Shown: positions 40,557 through 48,506 of the stretch, in pieces
How the letters are laid out: the number at the start of each line of letters is the position of its first letter
Position numbering within the stretch: position 1 is the stretch's first letter
Source of the DNA: Fimbriimonas ginsengisoli Gsoil 348
GTDB taxonomy: Bacteria > Armatimonadota > Fimbriimonadia > Fimbriimonadales > Fimbriimonadaceae
Reading direction: 5' to 3'
Assembly (NCBI GenBank): GCA_945881865.1
Contig: CAMCVK010000009.1
Span: 88,528 to 152,527 of the forward strand
DNA length: 64,000 bases
Notes under the pieces: generated by a model
The model's database searches: none
Told to the model about the DNA's origin: nothing
What the model saw: only the letters and a program-made list of their open reading frames with translations
Translations under genes and position numbers: made by a program

Positions 40557-41101
40557 GCTCGCACCTTTGCTTCTTGGTTCGGAGTACGTGTCGGCTGATT
40601 CCAGGGCAGTTTGGCAAGCAATAGGGCCATGCCGCAGATATTTGTGAGTCCAGCGAACGCCAGCCCCGCTCCCGCGAACATCGCAAGGTAGATCCAAGCC
40701 ATGTTTGCCGTGATTGCCAGAACAGTTCCCACCAGGATCATGACTCCGGCGATAAGGCGAACTTGACGCTCGAGGGACCACCTGCTACCGATGGCCTTGG
40801 TAACGGGTTTTCCGGACTGAATCCAGGCCTGAGTTCCACCCTCAACAACCAAGACGTTTGGGTGGTGGGCTTGAAGCATCTCGCAGGCGAGCCCGGCCCG
40901 TCGGCCGCTCTGGCAAAGAATGGCCACGGGTCCGGTGCCAAGATCGTCGATCCGGGAATCGACTTGCTCCAGCGGAATGTTGAGGGCTCGTGGCACGTGT
41001 CCGGAGTCATACTCACCCGCAGAGCGCACGTCGATGAGCTGAAGAGTTGTGTCCGTTTCGATGAGCTTTGAAAGCCGGTCGATGTTGATGGTTTGGTTCA
41101 T
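40553..41101 (-). CDS. YgaP-type membrane rhodanese
   Basis: This 182-residue protein has an N-terminal rhodanese domain (about 1-105) with catalytic Cys63 in AILCQSGRRAG, followed by a DUF2892-like region with two membrane segments (about 113-135 and 140-165). The layout equals that of YgaP, a membrane-bound sulfurtransferase. It is coupled to the CstB-type gene by a 4-nt overlap and to a TauE/SafE exporter upstream (59-nt gap). Together they should shuttle and export sulfur species at the inner membrane. Confidence 0.88.
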   Translation of the reverse strand: MNQTINIDRLSKLIETDTTLQLIDVRSAGEYDSGHVPRALNIPLEQVDSRIDDLGTGPVAILCQSGRRAGLACEMLQAHHPNVLVVEGGTQAWIQSGKPVTKAIGSRWSLERQVRLIAGVMILVGTVLAITANMAWIYLAMFAGAGLAFAGLTNICGMALLLAKLPWNQPTRTPNQEAKVRA

Positions 41102-41160
41102 GTCTGCCTAATGAGAGTCAGCGATTGAGAAAAGTGATTCAAAAATCTTTTCTCGCGATG

Positions 41161-41910
41161 CTAACTGAGGACCCGAAAAATCATCCACCCGGCAACCACG
41201 AAGACAAGACCGGCAAACGAGAACTGGAGAGCCTTTCTTGGCACGCATTCCCGAAACATCAGACCGACAACGAGGCCAACCATCGCCACCAAGACGACAC
41301 TGCCGAGGGTTTGCCACTGGATTGGCTTGCCTAACTCTCCCGCAAATCCCCCCAACGATTGAAGGCTGATGACCATTAGCGAAGTTGGAATCGCTTTCTC
41401 GAGCTTGACGCCGACGAGCAATGTCAGGACCGGGAGGATCAGGAATCCGCCGCCTGCTCCCAAAACCCCGCTAACCAGGCCAATCATGAGGCCGAATAAG
41501 GCGATCTTTAGTCGCCCGGCCTCCACCTGCGGTGCCTCCACGGCGGGTCTCAGCATTTTGATGCCGACAATGATCATGATTGCGGCAAACGTGCCGAGGA
41601 GCAGCTTGTCCTTTGTAATTCCGAAAAAGGTCTCTGGAATATTCGGTACGAGGAGAACTCTCGCCGTGAGGGCACCAAGCGTGGATGGAATGGCCAGAAG
41701 TAACCCGGCTTGGGCATCGGTCATTTTCTTGACGAACCCTTGGATGGCCCCAACGCTACTGATGAGTCCAACAACCAGCAAAGAAGCGCCGGTTGCCTCG
41801 GTTGCTCCCATTCCAAACAGACCGACCAAGATTGGAACTGTAAGGATTCCCCCGCCGCCACCCAGTGCTCCTAGCACCAGCCCCATCCCAAACACCGCCA
41901 GCCATCCCAT
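41161..41910 (-). CDS. TauE/SafE-family sulfite/sulfur exporter
   Basis: The 249-residue protein has seven to eight membrane segments and the two TSUP repeats. Each repeat carries a Gly-rich motif (GALGGGGGILTVPILV near the start and GVLGAGGGFLILPVLTLLVG about 148-167). TSUP proteins export sulfite, thiosulfate or related anions. In CstB operons such a transporter commonly appears, which agrees with this neighbourhood. Substrate is not proven by sequence. It starts 35 nt after the sigma-factor stop. Confidence 0.88.
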   Translation of the reverse strand: MGWLAVFGMGLVLGALGGGGGILTVPILVGLFGMGATEATGASLLVVGLISSVGAIQGFVKKMTDAQAGLLLAIPSTLGALTARVLLVPNIPETFFGITKDKLLLGTFAAIMIIVGIKMLRPAVEAPQVEAGRLKIALFGLMIGLVSGVLGAGGGFLILPVLTLLVGVKLEKAIPTSLMVISLQSLGGFAGELGKPIQWQTLGSVVLVAMVGLVVGLMFRECVPRKALQFSFAGLVFVVAGWMIFRVLS

Positions 41911-41944
41911 GTCTGTTAGGGAGGCCTACTGAGCGCGAAGTGAC

Positions 41945-42445
41945 TCACGGAGCACAGATGGAACCATCCAGTTTCTCCCGAACAATCGTTCGTGCTCTCA
42001 GTAGTCTGGACTTCGCGGCCGAATGCGTTATTCCCAGATCCAGCGCGGCTTGCGGCACCGTGGCTTCTTCAAGCTCACATTTCAAGTACACGTCCCGATA
42101 GATATCTGGCAGCGAATCGACGGCTTCGCGCACGCATCCCTTCAGGATCGCCAGGTCGAAATCTGACGTCGCGGTGTTGATCAAGCCGTGTTCTTCGGCG
42201 TACTCCAGGGTGTTCTGGATGGCAGGGTGGCTCCGCATTCGAGTGCAGACACGCTTCCCAATGGTTCCCAGCCAGGCACGAAAGGCAGTTTCCGACGACA
42301 GCTGGTTGGCGGCGGAGAAAGCGAGCATCAGAGCGGTGGCGAGTGCATCCTCCGCATCCTCCTTGTGGTGGCAAACGCGCACCATTTGGCGGTAGATGGA
42401 GTCCTTGTGCTTTCGGACTAGCGCATCAAATCTGGCTTCTTCCAT
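41945..42445 (-). CDS. ECF sigma factor at the head of the sulfide-detoxification operon
   Basis: The 166-residue protein has sigma region 2 (about 5-75; FDALVRKHKDSIYRQMVRVC, a degenerate DAEDALATALMLAF) and region 4 (about 105-160; LPDIYRDVYLKCELEEATVPQAAL and SAAKSRLLRARTIVREKL). It is a short, divergent member; the usual LEFSRWLxxIAxN segment reads AFRAWLGTIGKRVCTRM. It is co-directional with tauE, the rhodanese and the cstB-like gene, and no CstR-type repressor is seen. It may therefore regulate the operon, though that is inference. An anti-sigma partner is not visible. Confidence 0.8.
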   Translation of the reverse strand: MEEARFDALVRKHKDSIYRQMVRVCHHKEDAEDALATALMLAFSAANQLSSETAFRAWLGTIGKRVCTRMRSHPAIQNTLEYAEEHGLINTATSDFDLAILKGCVREAVDSLPDIYRDVYLKCELEEATVPQAALDLGITHSAAKSRLLRARTIVREKLDGSICAP

Positions 42446-42579
42446 CGACTACCCTCATTCTAGCTAAGCTTCGCACTTGGCCCGCATTTCAAATCTCGCG
42501 GAACGTCTCTGCTGACTCACTGCGATGTGTGCCTACCGCGAAGAAAACATCACGCCCATGGTTGACTGGGCCCGAGGCA

Positions 42580-42999
42580 ATGGTTGAAACTGAGGTCGTG
42601 GACAAAAGCGGCAAAGACAACCCCTACCAGCTGAAGACCCCGCCCGGCACATCCGATTACCAAATGTATTTCGACACGAAGGATGGGCGAGAGGTGATCT
42701 TCTGTCAGGTCGGCACAACAACTCTGATCTATGACGCCCGGTGCGTTGAGGACTCCGTAGCGATGCTGAAGGCGCAAGGCGATTGGATGGATCTCGGCGG
42801 CGCCGACGAGCAGAAGGAAGCAAAGGAAGGTACTTTCGAAGCGTGGGGGCGCTCCGAAGCGAATCCGGTTGGCGGATGGTACGGCCTTAAGAAGGGTCTG
42901 CGGGGCCGATTCGGCGTTTATGTTCCGCCTCTACTCGAGGCAATGGGTCTTGTTGAGATCACCCACGACGCCAAAAACAACCGCATCCGCGCGAAGTAG
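42580..42999 (+). CDS. Conserved hypothetical protein (DUF6855-like)
   Basis: The coding part conserved in homologues begins at the ATG at 42580 and gives 139 residues; the frame upstream of it to 42343 does not look coding. It starts with a weak ribosome site. The body has QLKTPPGTSDYQMYFD (about 18-33), an FCQVGTTTLIYDARCVEDSVAMLK segment split near residues 40-63, GDWMDLGGADEQK, EGTFEAWGRSEANPVGGWYG and LRGRFGVYVPPLLEAMGL. This pattern recurs in widely spread small bacterial proteins without a known activity. It is the last gene before the att-like repeat at 43062. Confidence 0.6.
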   Translation: MVETEVVDKSGKDNPYQLKTPPGTSDYQMYFDTKDGREVIFCQVGTTTLIYDARCVEDSVAMLKAQGDWMDLGGADEQKEAKEGTFEAWGRSEANPVGGWYGLKKGLRGRFGVYVPPLLEAMGLVEITHDAKNNRIRAK

Positions 43000-43061
43000 C
43001 TAAGGTCGTCGGCCGAAACCCCGCCGAGCAAAGCGACGGCAACGAATCGGGGAGAGTCGGG

Positions 43062-43074
43062 CCCGTCCGGGGTA
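43062..43074 (+). repeat. Second copy of the 13-bp tRNA-Glu 3' end repeat (possible attR)
   Basis: CCCGTCCGGGGTA matches 29729-29741 exactly. The six of ten following bases that still agree (ACCAAGTTTT versus AACACGTCTC) may be drift. The copies bracket the accessory block. Confidence 0.4.
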
Positions 43075-43097
43075 ACACGTCTCTAAGGTTCAAAATC

Positions 43098-43145
43098 TGG
43101 GACGAGCGGACCGGGCTCGAACTCCGCCCCAAAAAGTTCATCCCA
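43098..43145. terminator. Imperfect palindrome with a T-loop-like core
   Basis: TGGGACGA (43098-43105) pairs with TCATCCCA (43138-43145, one G-T pair) and GCGGA (43106-43110) with TCCGC (43123-43127). It sits between convergent genes and may end both. Its minus strand contains GTTCGAGCC, like a tRNA T loop, but no cloverleaf folds. Confidence 0.4.
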
Positions 43146-43160
43146 GCATGGTCGGCCAGC

Positions 43161-43532
43161 TCATTTATCTGGCCCTGTTACAAAGCGCAAACAGCGGTCA
43201 CCGTACCAGTAGAATTTTTCGATGGAGTTGCCACGTTCCCTTGAAACATAAACTGAGCAGATTGATGGCAGTGTCGTAATCTGAGTGATGCAATCTGAAG
43301 TGCGGAAAGAACGAACAGGACCAAAGGTGGCAGTTTGCGCCTGCAATTGCTCCAACACTGCTGGCGTGACGCCTGGAATGGTTGCTCTGGCTTCGCCCGT
43401 CATCAGTTCCGTATAGATGTGGTTCGTCCTTGCTTCCGCGTCCCGACGCGCCTGAGTCATCATCAAGTTGAGACCAAGAAAAACGAAGCTTGCAACTAGA
43501 AAACTGCACACAATCACCTTGCCGTACTTCAT
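43161..43532 (-). CDS. Small membrane-anchored or secreted protein of unknown function
   Basis: The 123-residue protein has an N-terminal hydrophobic segment (about 7-26), then a soluble part with Cys residues at about 81, 92 and 113 (in SDCITQITTLPSICSVYV and GDRCLRF). Two of these could form a disulfide in the periplasm. Its ATG overlaps the stop of a 40-residue ORF by 4 nt, so the pair is coupled. No homologue was recognised. Confidence 0.5.
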   Translation of the reverse strand: MKYGKVIVCSFLVASFVFLGLNLMMTQARRDAEARTNHIYTELMTGEARATIPGVTPAVLEQLQAQTATFGPVRSFRTSDCITQITTLPSICSVYVSRERGNSIEKFYWYGDRCLRFVTGPDK

Positions 43533-43651
43533 GCGACACCGTAGTCCAATTCAAGACGAACGGCGGTGAGGAACCTTGCCGTGCCAGCCATGTAAAAGCG
43601 GCGCGGGTGGCCACCAAAGTTGGGCATTAAATTGGTCGGTTCTTGTTTCAT
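43529..43651 (-). CDS. Forty-residue small ORF coupled to the next gene
   Basis: The ATG at 43651 is preceded by AACAGGAGCGACAA, a good AGGAG ribosome site at 6 nt. The frame runs 40 codons and ends in TGA that overlaps the next start (ATGA, 43529-43532). The predicted peptide (start MKQEPTNLMPNFGGHPRRFY) is basic and has no membrane segment. It may be a leader peptide that controls the gene downstream or a small protein in its own right; nothing is known to match. Confidence 0.5.
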   Translation of the reverse strand: MKQEPTNLMPNFGGHPRRFYMAGTARFLTAVRLELDYGVA

Positions 43652-43739
43652 TTGTCGCTCCTGTTTTTAGTATCAATGCTAAGTGTTGTTATTGCTCGTG
43701 AAAATCGCAAATTATGCAGACGCAGGCTGGATCATGCTG

Positions 43740-44093
43740 TCAATTTACGGCCTGGAAGTTTTTCTCCCCCCTAAACGATGGCTGGAGTGCCAACTTATTC
43801 CCCGCGATGGTGTATGCGAATTCTTCATAGTCACCATGCTCTCCCTCTTCGCCATGCGGCAAGAGCCTAAGCTTTCCCTCTCTCACTTCCCAGCGCAAAA
43901 ATCCGTCGTCGAAGCGGGGATCGGAGCCGCCAATCCTGCCCGTTCCACCAGGCTCTAGATACATACCTTGGTGCTCTGGACTCTTAACTGAACTCCACCT
44001 TCGTGCAAGTTCCGCCGGGTGTGTGGATGGCGGATTAGGCACGCAACCAGCAAGTAGAGAAAGTGCAAGGGCACGGAAGAGTGGCTTCATCAA
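43740..44093 (-). CDS. Small lipoprotein of unknown function
   Basis: The 117-residue protein starts MMKPLFRALALSLLAGC, with lipobox LAGC (Cys17). The mature part contains EHQGMYLEPGGTGRIGG and a GEEGEHGDYEEFAYTIAG region, and looks like a single small beta domain (a META/DUF-type fold is possible). No motif identifies the family. It sits alone between the 40-residue ORF and the intergenic stretch 44094-44472. Confidence 0.55.
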   Translation of the reverse strand: MMKPLFRALALSLLAGCVPNPPSTHPAELARRWSSVKSPEHQGMYLEPGGTGRIGGSDPRFDDGFLRWEVREGKLRLLPHGEEGEHGDYEEFAYTIAGNKLALQPSFRGEKNFQAVN

Positions 44094-44472
44094 TCGTCAC
44101 GACTACTCGGACGCCTTTGTTGGCGCGGAGTGCATGTTCGGAGGATGTTCCTCCCCATGCCGTCTACTGTAGTGCAATTTTACTCGGATAGGGCGCATCT
44201 TCGGACGGCTTCTGAATTCAATCTGTTTTTTGGTGCGGTGAAGTTGGCTCTGCATCTTGCTCTGCTGGCGCCTTCTTTTGGCGATGAAAGCAGGGGTTGA
44301 TCGTTGGCGATGGAAACCAAGTTTTGGGTTCCTCCCCAGATCTGCATGCTCACCCTCGGGCAGCGTGTTGCGTAGAACGCAATGGGCAACCGATGACCGC
44401 CGTTTGCGGTCCTCGAGCTGTTCCTATCGGCTTCGAAGCTAGTCGACGGCTTGAAGGTTAACTGGAATCAAC
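44094..44472. other. Non-coding stretch with no recognisable feature
   Basis: This 379-nt stretch precedes the aminotransferase gene. Frames of up to 69 codons exist on the minus strand, but none shows a ribosome site, a family motif or coding bias that would support a gene. No tRNA, terminator or repeat was seen. It may carry an upstream promoter for the next gene. Confidence 0.5.
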
Positions 44473-45543
44473 ATGGGCGAGTTTGCGGTTCACGGCGGCG
44501 ACTTTTTTGGCGCGATTGGGATTCGGCTGGACGAGCTAGAAAAACGCCACGACGTCGTGAACGCCGACGTGCTGGACGCCTGGTACGGACCTTCGCCGCG
44601 AGCGCTCTCGGCGGTACGAGAGCATCTCGACTGGCTCATCCGAACCTCGCCCCCAACCCACGCCGAGGGCCTGCGGCAAGTCGTCGCCGAGTGCCGGAGC
44701 GTTTCGGAGGCCGAGGTCCTTCTGGGCCCGGGTTCCTCGCACCTCATCTTCCTTCTCATCCCCCGTCTGTTCGGCGGCAAGCGGGTCGTTCTGCTCGATC
44801 CAACCTACGGCGAGTACGCCCACTTGCTCGGCCAGCATGGCGCGACGATCGAACGGTTCGACCTGAACGGGCCAGAGTTCCGGCCATCGGTACCCGACCT
44901 GATCGAATTTTGTCAGCAGCACGAAGGCCTGATTCTGGTGAACCCGAACTCGCCCACCGGCGTGGCCCTTACGCTGGCCGAGGTGCAAACCCTCGTTTCC
45001 AGTTTGCCGACCAACTATCCCATCTGGATCGACGAGACCTACATCGACTACTGCGGCGAAGGGCAGAGTGCCGAGCCGCTGGTGCAGGCGCACCCTAACC
45101 TGGTGGTTTGCAAGTCGATGAGCAAGTTCTACGCCCTCAGCGGCTTGCGCGTCGGGTACGTCGTTGCGGCTCCCGATCTCGTCCGAACGGTCGAGCCGGA
45201 GATCGCGCCGTGGTCCGTTGGGCTGCTGGCCCAGCTTGCGGCCGCTGAAGCCCTGCGCGACACCGAATACTACGAGGCCCGCCGGGCCGAGACTGCGACC
45301 CTGCGCGCCGAACTGGAAGCCACGCTCACCGAAGCCGGATTCGAGATCACCCCTTCGACCGCGAACTTCATCATGTTCCGCGTGGAAAGTGCCGAAGCCA
45401 TGGTCGCGGAAGCCGAGAAGCGGAACATTTTCCTCCGTAACTGTGACTCGCTAAGCCCGAGATTCAAGGACGACTACGTGCGCGTGGCAGTAAAGGGCGA
45501 GCCGTTCCTGGGTCGACTCAAGCTGTTCTTCAGTTCACGCTGA
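44473..45543 (+). CDS. HisC-type PLP-dependent aminotransferase
   Basis: The 356-residue protein is a fold-type I aminotransferase (class I/II). It has GPGSSHLIFLL, LDPTYGEYAHL and NPNSPTGVALTLAE (substrate and cofactor loops). The PLP lysine is Lys218 in SMSKFYALSGLRVGY, and the closing RVAVKG block is present. Closest in look to histidinol-phosphate aminotransferase or the related threonine-phosphate decarboxylase CobD. Which of these it is cannot be told from context, since no his or cob genes are nearby. It overlaps the convergent DUF1905 gene by 14 nt. Confidence 0.8.
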   Translation: MGEFAVHGGDFFGAIGIRLDELEKRHDVVNADVLDAWYGPSPRALSAVREHLDWLIRTSPPTHAEGLRQVVAECRSVSEAEVLLGPGSSHLIFLLIPRLFGGKRVVLLDPTYGEYAHLLGQHGATIERFDLNGPEFRPSVPDLIEFCQQHEGLILVNPNSPTGVALTLAEVQTLVSSLPTNYPIWIDETYIDYCGEGQSAEPLVQAHPNLVVCKSMSKFYALSGLRVGYVVAAPDLVRTVEPEIAPWSVGLLAQLAAAEALRDTEYYEARRAETATLRAELEATLTEAGFEITPSTANFIMFRVESAEAMVAEAEKRNIFLRNCDSLSPRFKDDYVRVAVKGEPFLGRLKLFFSSR

Positions 45544-45820
45544 TCTCGACGCGTACGCTAACGAACTGGCCGATCCCTACCGACTCGGCCCGCTGAATCG
45601 CGACCTTCACCGGGACGAGATAGCCGCCATTGCGGGGGAAGAGGGAAGTCTGGTAAGTCGACGCGCCGATGGTGACGGAAGCCGGAATGACGCCCCAGCC
45701 GTAGGTAACGCGCGAAGAAACCGCCCGGATCTCCTCGCAAAGCTCCGGCGGAACCGGAACAAACACAAACGGCGCCGGCCCGCGCCACTCGATGGTCTCG
45801 GCGGCGAACTCGAGCGTCAT
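45530..45820 (-). CDS. DUF1905 protein
   Basis: The 96-residue protein matches the DUF1905 family in length and in strand pattern (LEFAAETIEWRGPAPFVFVPVP, then VTIGASTYQTSLFPRNGGYLVPVKVAIQRA). This small beta fold has no assigned activity. Its start overlaps the stop of the AHSA1-type gene by 4 nt, so the pair is co-translated. Confidence 0.8.
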   Translation of the reverse strand: MTLEFAAETIEWRGPAPFVFVPVPPELCEEIRAVSSRVTYGWGVIPASVTIGASTYQTSLFPRNGGYLVPVKVAIQRAESVGIGQFVSVRVEISVN

Positions 45821-46302
45821 TCGGCGACGGTCATCAGCGCGACCAACTGATCAAAGGCAGCCCCCCAACCGGTGTCAAAACCCATTGCGGCATGCTTCTC
45901 TCTACCTGCAGCGTCGGCATGAAGCAAGGTTGCCGTGTACCGCGTGCCGCCCTCAATCGAGTCGAGCTGAATAATCGCGGTGAACGGGAAGGACTCTGGT
46001 TCAGAGATCTTTGGTCGAAAGCCGGGCAGGAAGTCGGTCGTCCAGACGAGTCTCGTGTTTTCCATGACCTCCAGCACGCAACTTTCACCGGGGAATTGAT
46101 CGCCTTCGGGAGACTGCATCACCGTATAGAAGCGCCCGCCCGGCCAGAGCTCCAAGTCGCACTCGGCGACCGTCCAGGGCTTCGGGCAGAACCACTGCTT
46201 CAGCAATTCCGGCTCCGTAAGTGCTCGCCAGACCGCTTCCTTCGGAAGGCTAGTCTCCTTTATCAGCGTCATGTCGAGGGTCGGATCAAGATTCATTCCC
46301 AT
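45817..46302 (-). CDS. SRPBCC-domain protein (AHSA1 type)
   Basis: This 161-residue protein has the START-like AHSA1 fold: PKEAVWRALTEPELLKQWFCP (about 20-40), LWPGGRFYTVM, the ESCVLEVMENTRLVWT strand and a terminal amphipathic helix with DTGWGAAFDQL. The domain binds hydrophobic ligands or activates Hsp90 in eukaryotes; bacterial members are usually of unknown specificity. It is paired with the DUF1905 gene. Confidence 0.85.
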   Translation of the reverse strand: MGMNLDPTLDMTLIKETSLPKEAVWRALTEPELLKQWFCPKPWTVAECDLELWPGGRFYTVMQSPEGDQFPGESCVLEVMENTRLVWTTDFLPGFRPKISEPESFPFTAIIQLDSIEGGTRYTATLLHADAAGREKHAAMGFDTGWGAAFDQLVALMTVAE

Positions 46303-46372
46303 TTGAATCTAACTTTTACCCCTCCGGCGGGAAAGGGCAGGCGTCGCCGCGGGATCGGGAGTACCTAACCCT

Positions 46373-47104
46373 ATGACCATCGAAGACAAACTCTGGAACG
46401 CCGCGCCGCCTGCGACGGAAAACTTCGACCCGGCAAAGATTCGGCACCTGCCCGAACGGGTTCAAGCCTATCTTTGCCACGCCATCGCCGAAGGCACACC
46501 GCTTGCCACCTCGATTCGCCTGAGGATGTCCGGGGAGATCAAAGTCAAAGGCTGGTTGCCTTTCCACGCGACCCAGGTCCTCACCTACGGTGCGGGATTC
46601 ATCTGGCGGGCAAAGGCGCATATGGGAGTGATCTCGATGAGCGGGTTTGATCAACTGGCGGACGGTCAGGGCCAAATGGACTGGAAACTCTTCGGATTGA
46701 TTCCGTTCATTTCGGTTGATGGACACGACATCACCCGGGCTGCCGAGGGCAGGATGGCCGTGGAGTGCATGTGGATTCCGGGTTTCCTGGCTTCGCCCGC
46801 CGTTACGTGGACGGAGGAGGGTCCAAAGATCACGGCGCACTACCCGCTGGGTGGGTCCGCAGCGAGCGTCGCCCTTGAGCTGCTGCCCAACGGTCAGCCG
46901 ACAAGTTGCCTGATCATGCGGTGGGGCAGCGTCAACAAGGAGAGTTTCCGCTATGTGCCGTTCGGAGGCACCATTGAAGAAGAAGCGACCTTCGGTGGTT
47001 TTACGATCCCTTCCAAGCTCTCGGTAGGGTGGAATTTCGGCAACGAGAAGTACGCGGAGGGCGAGTTCTTTCGCTGCCGGGTAGAAGGAGCTGAGTTCCG
47101 ATGA
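46373..47104 (+). CDS. DUF6544/DUF6920-type hypothetical protein
   Basis: The 243-residue protein shows the pattern of a family with RVQAYLCHAIAEGTPLATSIRLRMSG, PFHATQVLTYGAGFIWRAKA and a later SVGWNFGNEKYAEGEFFRC motif (spread over about 30-235). It has no signal peptide or membrane segment. The fold is probably a beta-rich lipocalin-like ligand-binding one. No activity is known. It is coupled to the tspO gene by a 4-nt overlap. Confidence 0.68.
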   Translation: MTIEDKLWNAAPPATENFDPAKIRHLPERVQAYLCHAIAEGTPLATSIRLRMSGEIKVKGWLPFHATQVLTYGAGFIWRAKAHMGVISMSGFDQLADGQGQMDWKLFGLIPFISVDGHDITRAAEGRMAVECMWIPGFLASPAVTWTEEGPKITAHYPLGGSAASVALELLPNGQPTSCLIMRWGSVNKESFRYVPFGGTIEEEATFGGFTIPSKLSVGWNFGNEKYAEGEFFRCRVEGAEFR

Positions 47105-47565
47105 TTCAATTGTTAATTGCCGTCGTTCTGTGCCTTGGTGTGGGTGGGATCGGTGGCGTGATGACCGCGAAGTCGGTTCGCGGTTGGTACCTAACCTTGC
47201 GCAAGCCGAGCTGGAATCCACCGAGCTGGCTCTTTGGCCCGGTTTGGACGACGCTTTACGTCATGATGGGCGTTTCGGCTTGGCTTGTTTGGCGCGAAGG
47301 TGCTTTCGTGGGTTGGGCCGCGACCGCTTTCGTCGTCCAGATAGCGCTAAACGGACTCTGGTCGTATCTGTTTTTCTACCGCCACCGGCCGGACCTTGCT
47401 TTCATAGAGATCATTGCCATGTGGGCGTCGATCCTGGCGACGATCTTGCTGTTTCATCCGGTCAGCGCGTTGGCATCCTATCTCCTTTGGCCGTACCTCG
47501 CCTGGGTTTCGTTTGCCAGCTATCTGAACTTCACGATCTGGCGGCTGAACCCTCGTCGTGTCTAG
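47101..47565 (+). CDS. TspO/MBR-family membrane protein
   Basis: The 154-residue protein has five membrane segments and the TspO signatures KPSWNPPSWLFGPVWTTLY (about 34-52) and QIALNGLWSYLFF, both Trp- and Pro-rich. TspO binds tetrapyrroles and, in bacteria, tunes responses to light, oxygen and stress. It follows the DUF6544-like gene with a 4-nt overlap and ends with a 4-nt overlap with the convergent cation transporter. Confidence 0.94.
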   Translation: MIQLLIAVVLCLGVGGIGGVMTAKSVRGWYLTLRKPSWNPPSWLFGPVWTTLYVMMGVSAWLVWREGAFVGWAATAFVVQIALNGLWSYLFFYRHRPDLAFIEIIAMWASILATILLFHPVSALASYLLWPYLAWVSFASYLNFTIWRLNPRRV

Positions 47566-48449
47566 TCATCCGGCTCGCCTTCTGGATCGACATGGATGAC
47601 GACTTCGGCCGGAGCGAGGTTCACCGCGATGCTCTTCTCCAGGCGATCCGCGATGTCGTGAGCCTGAACAACCGACCACTCCCGCGGGACGACAACGTGC
47701 ACATCGACATAGTGAAGCGCGCCGGAGTGCCGCGTACGGAGCCGGTGGTAGGAAATCACGCCCGGCTCGCTGTTAAGAATTTCCTGGATGACGGCCAGCT
47801 CGTCGTCGGTAATCCGCTTGTCGATGAGCTGATCAACTGCCTCTCGGCACATCTTGAAGGCGCCCCAGCCCAACCAAAGACCAAACGCTATCGCCAAGAC
47901 ACTGTCGGCGCGGTCCCAACCGGTGACCTTTGATATTCCAAGGGCGATCAGAACGCCAAGGCTGGTCCAAAAGTCGAGCAGGAGGTGCTGACCGTTGGCC
48001 TGAAGCGCCATCGAATTGGTGCTTCGCCCGATTTTCTTCACGTAAAGGGCGACGCCCAGGCTCGTGATCGAGCTAAAGGCCATCACCCAAATTCCGAGCT
48101 CGATGTGCTGAACTTCCGCCGGCTGCCACAGCCGCACCACGCCCTCTTTTACGATGTAATACACGATGAGGAGGAGCAGAATAGACTCGGCAAGGCCGGT
48201 CAGACTTTCGATCTTGCCGTGGCCATAGGGGTGCTCCTGGTCGGGTGGCTGCGCCGCGGCGCGGATACTGAAGAAGGCCAGAACACTGCTGAAGATGTCG
48301 GTGGCCGAATGCGCTGCCTCGGAAAAGAGGCTAACGGAACCCGTAGCGTACGCCGCAACCAGTTTTACTACGGTTGCTACAACGTTGTAAACAACACTGA
48401 GGGTGGCGGCACCGGTTCGGAGACGATCGAGTCGAGTGCTTACGTTCAT
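47562..48449 (-). CDS. Cation diffusion facilitator family transporter
   Basis: From the ATG at 48449 the protein has 295 residues; a more upstream ATG (48497) would add 16 residues that do not look like part of the family. It has six membrane segments. The metal-binding motifs are [12 protein letters not shown] (His/Asp pair of TM2) and [10 protein letters not shown] (TM5). A C-terminal cytoplasmic domain carries [18 protein letters not shown]. It exports a divalent metal (Zn, Mn, Co, Fe) in exchange for protons. Metal identity is not predictable. Divergent from glyA. Confidence 0.9.
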   Translation of the reverse strand: MNVSTRLDRLRTGAATLSVVYNVVATVVKLVAAYATGSVSLFSEAAHSATDIFSSVLAFFSIRAAAQPPDQEHPYGHGKIESLTGLAESILLLLIVYYIVKEGVVRLWQPAEVQHIELGIWVMAFSSITSLGVALYVKKIGRSTNSMALQANGQHLLLDFWTSLGVLIALGISKVTGWDRADSVLAIAFGLWLGWGAFKMCREAVDQLIDKRITDDELAVIQEILNSEPGVISYHRLRTRHSGALHYVDVHVVVPREWSVVQAHDIADRLEKSIAVNLAPAEVVIHVDPEGEPDD

Positions 48450-48471
48450 GCGAGCCGACCCATCCTGGAAC

Positions 48472-48500
48472 TTGGATTGTACATGAACGGGCGTCATACT
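48472..48500 (+). promoter_or_regulatory. glyA promoter with very short leader
   Basis: TTGGAT (48472-48477) and CATACT (48495-48500) are spaced by 17 nt. The -10 ends 6 nt before the ATG at 48507, so transcription probably begins at or a few bases from that codon. Confidence 0.55.
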
Positions 48501-48506
48501 CTAGGC

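Noticed and set aside
43098..43145. Decayed tRNA on the minus strand (GTTCGAGCC resembles a T loop)
   Set aside because: No acceptor, D or anticodon arm can be folded around it; the pairing is better explained as a plain hairpin.
43683..43958. 91-codon plus-strand reading frame
   Set aside because: It is antisense to the small lipoprotein gene, which has a proper lipobox; no product family fits the plus-strand frame.
47985..48506. N-terminal extension of GlyA by 174 residues
   Set aside because: The extension is antisense to the cation transporter; the promoter and the family's usual start place the ATG at 48507.
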